From Multifurca ochricompacta (Eukaryota > Basidiomycota > Agaricomycetes > Russulales > Russulaceae): a stretch of DNA of 64,000 nt. The notes under the pieces are model-generated. The model was not told the DNA's origin and did no database searches. It saw nothing but the letters and a program-made list of their open reading frames with translations. The DNA lies in contig WTXG01000009.1 in NCBI GenBank assembly GCA_022496185.1, positions 372,001 through 436,000 on the forward strand, read 5' to 3'. Made by a program: the position numbers and the translations under genes. Below, one piece after another: positions 22,848 through 32,008 of this stretch (its first letter is position 1; each line of letters begins with the position of its first letter).

Positions 22848-25597
22848 CTACTTCTTCTTCGGATCCCGTACACTCAGGACGAGTAAATCTTCATCCTCGA
22901 GATTGTAACTGGCGATGGTGTTGCGATTCGTGAGCATCTTGCCATTGTACGAGAGTATAAGCCGTCCTGCCGATAGCGCGCTTCCCGTCACCGTGATGAT
23001 GCGGTCGCGTAACGTCGATACGAGCAAATTCAGTGACAGGTCCGCAATTGTCACAATCGTGCCATCCAGCTTCCATTCGGGCTTGCTGGTGTCCAATGGC
23101 AATTGTACCTGCAGCGAGATAGGGTGCTACTCGCGCTCGTGTCAGTTTTTCGAAAGGACCTTGTGGAGGAATATCAGAAAACGCACCGGGTGCATGTTGA
23201 TCCAGTCCTGCTCGGGATAGTATTGCCCACCAGGGAGCTTTGCAACGCGCTGGCGCTTCGAAGGGGGTGTATCGTCCCCATCACCTTCCATTTGGTCTGC
23301 AGGACGCACTGTGCCTGCAGCACTTGGGGATGGTGCTGGTGCTGGTGCTGGTGTTGGTGCTGGTGCCGCCGTTGCGGTAAATGGAGGTACACGCCCTGGG
23401 GGTGGAGGCTGGTACCCAAAGGGCTGTACCGAGTCTAATCCCTGATAGTGAAGAGGAGGAAGCATGACAGGTGGCGCGGGCGTTGGGTACATTGAGGGAG
23501 GCTGCGGTCCCGATGATATGGTTGCGGCCGTATATGACGGGTCTTTAGTTACCACATCAACGGGTTTTGCGGGTATAGGGAGCGCAGGCGGTGCCGCAGC
23601 AGCGAGCGGTGGCGGCGCTGCAGCGGGGCCGATCCCAGGGCCGATGGCGTTTGCTTCTTGTCTGTGAGAATAATCTCAGTCTCGATATGTTAAACAATTG
23701 AAAGAAGACGTACGGCCCGAGACCCTTGGCGCGGTGGATGGCCGCAATCTGCTCATCAAAGTTGACGTTTGTTGAGTACTTGTCCAGCGTGCCAGCCTTC
23801 GTCGCGGTATGACCATCCCAGACAACCTTTTCCCTCTCCTTCCGTCGCTCGCGTTCTTCCTCTTCCTCCCGCTTCCGCCTCTCCTCGTCTGTCTCCGTGC
23901 CGAAGATATCCACACGAGTTCGTGCGAGATTCTTCAGTGAGGATACAACATTCGCCCCGCGCTGAAGTCCGAGGCCTGCGCCTTCCGGGCTTCGAGTGCA
24001 TCGCGTTGTGACTTCCACCGAGGGTCAAGAAGCTCGATTCGCATATGCTCTTGCAGCTCATTAACAGGGATTTGCTGGCCACAAATGCTACATGTAGCCA
24101 ACGCCACCTTGTTCCTAGCACCCACTGGCAGAAATACATTTAGAACAAAACACCAAATAACGTGGAAGAAACCACTCACGCTTGGGCACATAGTCAGTTC
24201 TTATTTTCATTGTTGCACCAGCCTCCAGCGAGGTAGCCTGGATAGCCTTGGCGCGCTCGAGCTCTTTTTGCCTTTCTTCTCGTCTTTCCTCCTCCTTTCC
24301 GATGCTTCCATGTCTTCATCATCACTCTCCTCCATCATTACATCATCGTCCACTTCTTCAATACCAGCAGCCCCGCCGGCGCTGCTAACCGCAGCAGCGG
24401 CCTCAGCCTCTGCGGCCGCCTGGCGGGCTCGGTGGGCTTCCACATCCTCTACGGTTGTCTCCATGACCATCGCAGCCATGCGCTTCTGCGCCAAAGTCAT
24501 ATTTTCCACTTCCTGCACGCTCATAGGCGGGGGTAACTCGGCTGCAGCGTCTGCGGCGGTAAACTCAATCGTTTGCACTATGGCATAATCATGCCAATCA
24601 ATCTCAGCAAAAGCGACTGTGCGCAACCCAGATATTAGTCTCTGTTTCATCGTAAAAGGTTAGTTATCCACATACTGCGTTCCGCCTCACGGTCATCTTC
24701 GCGTTTCTTTTCTTGCTCGCGTCTGGTGCGCTCCCACGTTGCATGTGCCCGTGCTTCCGCAAGCATCTTCCACTTTGCACCATCCTCAGTGCGCTCCTTC
24801 AGCTTGTTCAACGTCTCTTGGGTAGGCATAAGAACTTTCGTGTACTGTTCGATAAGGCGATTGAAGTAGCCGAAGAGCGAATGAGTTGGCTTGAGGAAGT
24901 CGAATTGGTAGTTCCGGCCTTCTTTTACGGATAGTTCGCCAGGAATGAGTGGCCTTGCCTGGCAGTGAACAGCGCAGTCAGTTTCATAATATCACTAAAA
25001 ACGGTATACTCGTCAGCCAGACCAAGAGGAGTAAACGTAGAAACGGGGAAGGACGTACAGGTCGACCGCACTGATATTTGGCATGTCCAGCACAAATTCA
25101 GTTGGAGGCGGTGGCCGCCCATAGTCCTCGGTGTCTTCCCCCTCGACCGGTTCTCCAGTCTTTTCATCTGGATCTGTTGGAATCCCCTCCAAAATCTCCC
25201 CCTCATTGCCGCATCCAACCTATCCCTGTAATAAGCATGATAAGGGTCGGCCGGGTTGAGGAACGAGAACGCGGGGTCCGTACGCCGGCTCTCGCGCAGT
25301 TTTACCTCGAACTGGAGCGGGTCCGACGAGCGGTTCATATGCACGATTGTGCGATCAATGGTGGCTGGGATCAAAATGGACATAGGTACGATTCAGTAAA
25401 TGATTGAGGACTTAGAAAAAAAACAGAGGGAGCGTACATTTCACGTCTGGGGAAGGAAGAATAAGACCGGTAGAGAACTTGAGAGTTCCTGAGGGTCCCA
25501 CATCGTTGGATGTGCCATTTCCATTGATATTGATACCATTGAGAGACGGAGGTGGTGTCGGTGTGGAAATGTCAGTGTCGTTGACCGCGCCGTTCAT
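22848..25597 (-). CDS. SF3A1: Splicing factor 3A subunit 1 (SURP repeats and C-terminal ubiquitin-like domain)
   Basis: A U2 snRNP component needed for prespliceosome assembly (yeast Prp21). MNGAVNDTDISTPTPP starts at 25597. SURP1 includes TIDRTIVHMNRSSDPLQFEV and FSFLNPADPYHAYYRDRL; SURP2 includes LTALFTARQGHSFLA and YQFDFLKPTHSLFGYFNRLI. A charged segment RARAHATWERTRREQEKKRE follows, then VALATCSICGQQIPVNELQE and VVWDGHTATKAGTLDKY. A proline-rich linker leads to the ubiquitin-like end, with LILSYNGKMLTNRNTIASY and the stop at 22848-22850. Four one-base frame breaks are visible: near 25205 (G run), 24935, 24265 (A run) and 23965. Their density is the highest in the window and points to sequence error, as protein conservation resumes at once after each break. 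Confidence 0.9.
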
Positions 25598-25710
25598 CGT
25601 TGGTCGTCGTCGTCGTTGGAAACCTTAGTCGTGAGAATTTCTCACATTGATGGTGGCGCGCGAATATTTGGCTCGCGGTGCGGAGCCTTTCCTTTTGCGC
25701 TTTCTCTCTC
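25598..25710. promoter_or_regulatory. Very short bidirectional promoter SF3A1 / MRPL31
   Basis: Only 113 bases separate the two ATGs. The segment holds CGTCGTCGTC repeats near the SF3A1 side and CT-rich sequence just before MRPL31. Confidence 0.6.
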
Positions 25711-26198
25711 ATGTTTGGCGCATTCAGACCGACTGCGACGGTCAGCGTAGGTCTTTTATGGTTTGTTTGATGCGCATCTTCTCGTATGTTGCTTCACTTC
25801 TGATGTTTACATTCACTATAGGAAAGTACCGTGGCGGTTGTCTGCGACCCGAAAGGCAAATGTTCGAGACCGTCTCAAGAAGGTGGACGCCGTAATTGAG
25901 GCTGTCAGAGCCAGTGGTGTTCAGTGTGCAGCGCTTGTATGTTCTCTTCCCGTAATCACATCCCAGTATTTAACACTTGGGCAGACCAAGGCTCTTGCCT
26001 TGCCGAAGGAACATGAGATGGATCCCAGGGATAAATACACTGTCTTTTCCCCACATCACAGAGGATATCGCAAGGGTGTTCACAAAGTGCCGAAATGGAC
26101 TCGTGTATGTTTCTAGGATCTACTCGCATTTACCATTGCGTCAACTTACTCGCCCCTTTTTGTAGATTACACAGAGAACGAACCCGAAAGGCTTCTAG
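25711..26198 (+). CDS. MRPL31: Mitochondrial large ribosomal subunit protein Mrpl31 (mL60)
   Basis: A small basic protein of the mitochondrial large subunit. The ATG at 25711 gives MFGAFRPTATVSVGLLW. The intron at 25761-25821 joins in phase to KVPWRLSATRKANVRDRLKK and VDAVIEAVRASG. The next exon reads ALALPKEHEMDPRDKYTVFS and PHHRGYRKGVHKVPKWTR. The last exon is ITQRTNPKGF with TAG at 26196-26198. DKYTVFSPxxRGYRKGVHKVPKWTR and the xTxRxNPKGF end are diagnostic. Length about 110 residues; no frame break. Confidence 0.92.
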
Positions 26199-26287
26199 AT
26201 GTTTTGAGCTCTGGACTATCATCCGCTACATTATTATAAAAATACTGACATGAGAGTTGGCTAGTCATCATAAACAATATGCAAACA

Positions 26288-27429
26288 TCAAAAGAGCACA
26301 ATATGGATCTTCCCGGCCTTCAAACGCTCCATTACCTGAGGTGCACCCAAAACCATCTTGAAGACCTCATCTCGAGTCTCGGGAATGTCTAGTAGACAAC
26401 GCTGCTTCGCGTCATGATAGCTCATATCGAGCACAATATGGGTAAGAGCAGACACCGAGAGCGCATCTGTTGCAGAAAGTCATTCTTGATCAGCTTAAGT
26501 AATGTCCATTACTGACGTCCTCACCTGAATTGCAAAGTAATTTGCCAACCCTGCCAGGGGTACCAACTGCTGATCCAATCTTGGTCTTCTTGAGGTAGCT
26601 GGTGTGATCTTCAAGCTTGCAATGCTTGGCGAAAAGTTTCGCGACACCGGCACCCTTCTCACCCTGCAGTGTTTTGTTCTTGAGGGTACGCGTCACGTCC
26701 GCTGCCCGTAAAGCCGCCCCAGTTAGAAAGAGTAGTGTGGGCGCTCCAAATGACTTGGTTTTCTGCATTAGTCGAGTGTGAAGCGAGGGAACCGCTGTTG
26801 TTCATGAAGGGATTGGTCGCGCTGAGTGAAGTGAGGTGAAGAAGAGGGTACCTTGAACGATAAAGACCACTAACGTGTCCAACTTCCTCGATCCCGTCCA
26901 TGTAGTCGTATCCATTATAGAGGTCTCTGTCTGATAACGTCAACCTAGAGTCTCGAGGATATCTTCTAGGAGGGTCGTAGTAAGGCACGTGCCTGGAATC
27001 TGTCTATCCTGAAGCTCTAATGCAGACATTTTTGAAAATGATTTGGCTTGCATAGTAGACAAATATTCGGATATCATAGTAGGGGACGCAACGCCACGGA
27101 GGGGAGGCTCCCCAATTCTCTGGCTTCGTTAAGCTTTCTCTTCTGTTTTTTTTTTTAAATTACGCGTCAGGAACACGAAAGAGAGGTGAGGACGAGCTTT
27201 CCTTTGCTTTCCTTTCTTTCTCTTTCTCTCTTCGTTTTCGTTTTTTCTCTAAAAATGTTTTTGTTCGTTCTGTTGATGATTCGGCGTCCTCTTCCTCGTC
27301 AGCGCTAAGTAATTTGCCAATGTCATCTTGATCTCCGATGAGGGACCCGAAACCTTCATCTTCGGAGAGTGCTACAGTTTCATCTGGCATAAAATCATCA
27401 TCCAAGTCATCACCTCTGTGAAGTGCCAT
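26288..27429 (-). CDS. CMS1: Cms1/CMSS1-like 90S pre-ribosome factor
   Basis: Cms1 is a DEAD-helicase-like protein without helicase motifs, found in the early small-subunit processome. MALHRGDDLDDDFMPDETVA starts at 27427-27429. The N-terminus is acidic then Lys/Arg-rich (FLEKKRKRREKEKERKAKES). Next come MSALELQDRQIP and, across a GC-AG intron (26927-26992), ETSIMDTTTWTGSRKLDTLV. The core follows: SFGAPTLLFLTGAALRAADV, GEKGAGVAKLFAKHCKLEDH and IGSAVGTPGRVGKLL. The last exon reads DIPETRDEVFKMVLGAPQVM and GKIHIVLF, stopping at 26288-26290. Motif order and length (about 270 residues) fit the family. Confidence 0.85.
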
Positions 27430-27894
27430 AGCTATAGCGTTTGAGAGAAACGGAGTTCGAGGTGGAAGGAAGGGAAGGTTGGTAACCAAGCCTAACGCTA
27501 AACCTAGCCTAGCCTAAGCCGGGATGGGCCGAGTAGCACCAAAGCTTTATTGATCTGATCCTTGTCAGACGCACACTTCCCCGCTTCATGTTTTACTATT
27601 TTTTCATTTCATTATCCTCATCTTCACGGGTTTATTTCTCGCCTTCTTCATATCTTTTCTTCCAATTCGATGGTACATCTGGTCTTCACTTACTACAGAA
27701 ACCAGAACCGATCACTCTACCTCTCATCCAAGGTCCCAACTCGTTAAGGGAACGTCAGACACTACATACCACATGTTTTCTGCACTGAAGAAACCTGCTA
27801 CTACTACTATGACATACATTACGCCTTCTTTCCCTATTTCACAACCGATTCTGTATCGGTTCCGTCCAAAGTCAGAGAGCCCGCTCTCCCTTCA
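27430..27894. promoter_or_regulatory. Bidirectional promoter region CMS1 / ERI1-like exonuclease
   Basis: 465 bases between divergent starts. The CMS1 side has a degenerate CCTAG/CCTAA array (27489-27520); the other side is pyrimidine-rich. No additional gene is supported. Confidence 0.45.
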
Positions 27895-28995
27895 ATGAAC
27901 AACCAACGCCGGGCTGTAAAGGTTCACCAGCCATACGACGCTTTTTTAGTCTTGGACGTGGAAGCAACTTGCTTCCAAGGTACGGGTTTCGATTGGCCGA
28001 ATGAGATTATTGTACGTTATCGCGTACAGACGCGTTCACGTCGCTCAATTCGAATCGAATGCAGGAATGGCCTGTTTGTCTCCTTAGCTGGGGTGAAAAG
28101 GAGGTAATGGCATGGCTAGTACCTTGCAAAAGGTCGCAGAATTTCGCAGCTTTGTCAGGCCATCATGGTGTCCCAAGCTATCCCCCTTTTGTACCTCTCT
28201 CACTGGCATAACTCAAGTCAGTCTTTCTCACTCCATCATCGCCCTCCAATAACATAGACGCTCCATTGTGCCCGCACATATAGGAACAGGTTGATGGCGC
28301 ACCTTTCTTTCCCGAAGTCGCGAGGCGGTTCTCAACCTTTCTCGCACAGCACGGCCTAATTCATCCCGAGACAGGCGAACGCCTCGTCCGCTTTTGCTGG
28401 TGTACTGATGGGCCGTTCGATGTTAGAGACTTTGTTGTCAAACAATGTTTCATCTCAAAAGTCAGTGCGTGAAACAGACTGCGCATGGGTATAGCCTGAC
28501 ACAGCGTTCCTCACCGGTGTAGATTTCTTTGCCTCTATGGCTCAGGGGAGATGTTATGGACGTCCGTAAGGTCGTCAGCGCATGGTCGGAGTTCAGTCGA
28601 CCCCATACACCAAAGGCAAGTTCCCGCGGAGTGCCACTATTTGAATATTACCCCTCACCTTGGATTCCTTGCCGAATCCAGGCTGCTCTGCCGCGTCGTA
28701 AGTCACCGAATATCGAAAATCAGCTGAGATGCCTCGATCTTTCGCCATTCGAGGGAAGGCAACACAGTGGTATCGATGTGAGTTTCATGGATGGGTTAGC
28801 CACTTTTCCTCGGGTTCTCAAGCTGCCACTTTCCACCTACAGGACTCACGCAATATTGCCCGAATCATCATCGAGCTCGCACGCAGAGGCGTGAGTATGG
28901 TGCCAAATACACACATCCAACCTGGGCGACGTTGGCCGTGGATGGGAAAGTCTGGTCAGATCCTCGAGGAGTATTGTTTCACACCCCACCATTAG
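27895..28995 (+). CDS. ERI1-type 3'-5' exoribonuclease (DEDDh)
   Basis: ERI1/3'hExo family nucleases trim histone mRNA ends, 5.8S rRNA and small RNAs. MNNQRRAVKVHQPYDAF starts at 27895. Acidic motif I is LVLDVEATCFQG. Then come WPVCLLSWGEKE, and after an intron VAEFRSFVRPSWCPKLSPFC and TSLTGITQ. Motif II is RFCWCTDGPFDVRDFVVK. The terminal DEDDh motif is GRQHSGID-DSRNIARIIIEL with the catalytic His. A stop follows CFTPHH at 28995. The intron at 28616-28681 uses a perfect GC donor (AAG then GCAAGT), is 66 bases long and has no stop in frame, so leaving it in would add 22 residues. All expected catalytic residues are present. Confidence 0.88.
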
Positions 28996-29757
28996 TCGCA
29001 TGCTGCCGCTCCGGATAGGAGGGCACTTGCACCTTCCATATTCCTAGTTTGTCCTACTGCTGCGTAGTCTTTTGTTGTGCTATTGCTTTCTGCTGTGTAT
29101 TGTTCCATTTTTATGTACCACCCCTCTCTACTCCGTTCACGCCACCGTGGCACACGATTGGGAAAGATTAGCAATCTCGAACCTTAGATTGAGATGGTCG
29201 CACGAAGCCGATGCCGTAATTGGGATGTTGGCCTCTCTTGGCGCGGTGCTATTTCTCTCACTCTCACACACACTCACACAAGTCCAACTGTGTTTAAGAA
29301 GGGTTGTTGCGCTCACACCGGCACCTTTTTCCACTCCGAGTGTCAACATTGGGATGATAGTCTTGCACACGGCGCCTCGTGCCCACTTCCGCACTGGGAC
29401 TAAAGCACCCGATCGGTTGTGTAACTAACTAATCATTGTATTAGGTCTATCATCATTGGTTGTGATGCGGGCGATAACTTTACGAGAGAAGTGAGGTGGA
29501 GGGGGGAGAATGGGAAGTGAAAGAAGAGAAATATATGGGCTATCCCGGCGACCTAGTGCGGCGGGAAGCATTATTGCCTAATACATGTCATCGATGAGTG
29601 CCTTATGTGTGTGTGTGAGAGCCCACCCCACCAACGCGTGAGCACCGTGTGTCGGAGCTCTAGTGTGGTCTACGCCGTCTATAATATCATGGGAAAAACC
29701 CACAGTGCAGTGGCTAGGGATGCTCTCACTGCGGAAAAAAAATCCCAAGAGTCAACC
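28996..29757. other. Convergent 3' region of the ERI1-like and TmpA-like genes
   Basis: Contains CA/CT microsatellite-like sequence (about 29254-29282) and no supported gene. Open frames that run from here into 29862 are antisense to the last TmpA-like exon. Confidence 0.55.
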
Positions 29758-32008
29758 TCAGGCGAGCAGGAACAAGGACTTATAGAGAGTGACACCCACG
29801 AAATCCCACAATGTGCCAAATGCGGGGATCCCTGCCTCTTTACAGCCCTGCATGATCTCTGAATTGCCTATGTAATTCGACGTGATGAAGACGACTGCAG
29901 AGGACATGCGTCAGCGCCGGCACAGCGCAATAGGACGGAGAAACAAGACCTTCGGCCTCCCAGGAGTAGTAAGCCTCTTTCAAGATCTTCATCGTGTCGG
30001 GCCGCCCACCCCTGAGCTTACTATCCCACAGGAGTAGACGCTCAGGGCCAATGTGACGGTGTATGAGACCGCTGATTGTTGGACCAAATGTCTTTTCCTG
30101 GTCTGACCCTAGGAACGGAGTGAAAAGACCATGAGTATCAATTGCCGGGTGTGTCAACGCCACCGCTGGACGCACCGATCCAGATCAAGTACCTGTGCCG
30201 AACTGATTAGCAAGGTCCTGGCCGTGTGTGAACCTGTAGGAATCTCACCAATGGGGGGACTGCAGACAGGTGGACAGAGCGGCGCCGATTCCGGTACCTG
30301 TGCATATTCGAACACCACGCTTGTAGAGTGTGGAAGTATTCGAGACACCAGCAAACTGGAAAGCGGTTACGGACCATCCGTGGGACACCGTGGGATGCGA
30401 TAAACTCACCTTGAGTTCTCGCGTCCAAAGAGTTCGTGGGGGATCGTTTACGAGGCTGCGAGTGAAGTCACCTGCCAACCCACGCTTGAGAATCGTGGCC
30501 AATGAACTGCAAGATTAAGAACCACCTTGCACGCCGCAAATCATGTAGTGATATTTGGCGTGGGTACCCTCACTGAAGAGTGGTGTAAGAATATTTGTTC
30601 GATACCCAAAGAGGTTACTCACGAGATGATCCCGAAAGCATGATATTCCATGATAGAAGTCCGGCTAATACGTCCTAAAAGTCCTTGTTGCATTCCACGC
30701 TTGAAACGAACAATAGCAACCTTGGGCGACGGCTACATTTTCGCGCTCAGATCGATCTACTTTTGGCTCAATGGCAATGAAAGCACCTACCAGTTCAATA
30801 TCCACAGGAACCTCGCGAACGCACAGCCATGGGATGATAATACTAATAACGTTAGTTGCGAGCATAATGCTGATGCCAAGACGTTGCCTCTTACAACGTC
30901 GTCATTCCCATTGCAAACCAGAAGTCCTGCTGACGGAGGATGTGCTGTCCACTCAAGTTCCATGTCCGCGTCTCCGGGTTGTATGAGTCGCCAAGAATGG
31001 TGAAGACCCCTAAGATGACCTATTAGCGCCTACGGTTTACCACGATGAGGGTTAACCTCTACTCACAGGTGAGAATAAGGCCGAGCCACCCGACGAAGCG
31101 ATGATGTCGTTCAAATATACTGAAGATAATTTAACCTTAATAGATGTGGTGGCACTATGAAGCACTCACTTGTGATGGGTGTTTCTCACCCAGGGGAATG
31201 CACTCAGGGCGCTTATAATGACAACGATGTTTGTTATCGTACCAACAATGAGGATCGAGTCATGGTTGACAGAATGGTGCCGGAAATTGTTCACCACCTT
31301 GAGGATGAGCCAGCTGACGCCGGAAAGTGCACAACCGCTGTGAATGCCTCCTAGGTGCTAAAAATATATTAGATAATGTCGCCACGCGTTGAATAAAACA
31401 AGTGTGAATACTTGGAGAACAGATGTGCAGCCCAGCCTCCACCATAAAAATGTCCACTGGTGAATGATGAGCACCAAACCAAAAATACCATCGAAACACC
31501 GTAATAGATACCTTCGCAAAAAAAGTGTTCACAAACAAGTACAGGAAACGGCCAAAGAGTTCGTTGCGCATGAGAATGGCGAAGTTCAGGTTTCCCAAAG
31601 CCATGGCACCCGTCCAGTGTACGGCGTACGGGAAGTGCCCAGACGCAGCGAGGCCAATCCCAACCATGTTAATGGTAAACACAAATGTAAACAATTTCCT
31701 AGCAAATAGGTTCGCAAGAAGGATCAGAAAAGACGCTATCTCGAGGTGATCGACGCTCACCTATATGTGTTGAACCATAATGTCCAGAGAATCCATTTGG
31801 AAACCTTTTTCTTTGCAGGTGTCTTGACTGCAGCGGGTTTACTGGGGGCAACAACCTCCTTGGACAGAATAAGAGTAGCGTCGACCTTCCTCTCGTCCTT
31901 TAAACCCATAACAGTGATCTCCGTCGGCCCCAAATGAACATCGAGGGTACCCTTTTCTGCCGCATCGTAGGCAGGGGAAGCGCCTTCGGGAGCAGGTACT
32001 GAGGACAT
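29758..32008 (-). CDS. TmpA-like integral membrane protein with ferredoxin-reductase-like C-terminus
   Basis: Aspergillus TmpA is a membrane protein resembling ferric/NADPH oxidoreductases and linked to asexual development; its reaction is unknown. The start is the ATG at 32006-32008 (MSSVPAPEGASPAYDAAEKG); the frame upstream has only TTG. A short cytosolic part (LGPTEITVMGLKDERKVDAT) leads to membrane segments: KLFTFVFTINMVGIGLAASG, AMALGNLNFAILMRNELFGR, LGGIHSGCALSGVSWLILKV and TITNIVVIISALSAFPWVRN. The cytosolic half has PPRTLWTRELK, KRGVRICTGTGIGAALSTC with a GTGIG nucleotide-binding loop, YLIWIGSDQEKTFGPTIS, RLLLWDSK, FITSNYIGNSEIMQGCKEAG and IPAFGTLWDF. At least eight introns are needed, none breaking the frame. 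The family call rests on overall pattern. Confidence 0.75.

Noticed and set aside
29605..29862. Plus-strand 85-codon frame near 29.7 kb as a gene
   Set aside because: It overlaps antisense the conserved last exon of the TmpA-like gene (IGNSEIMQGCKEAG).
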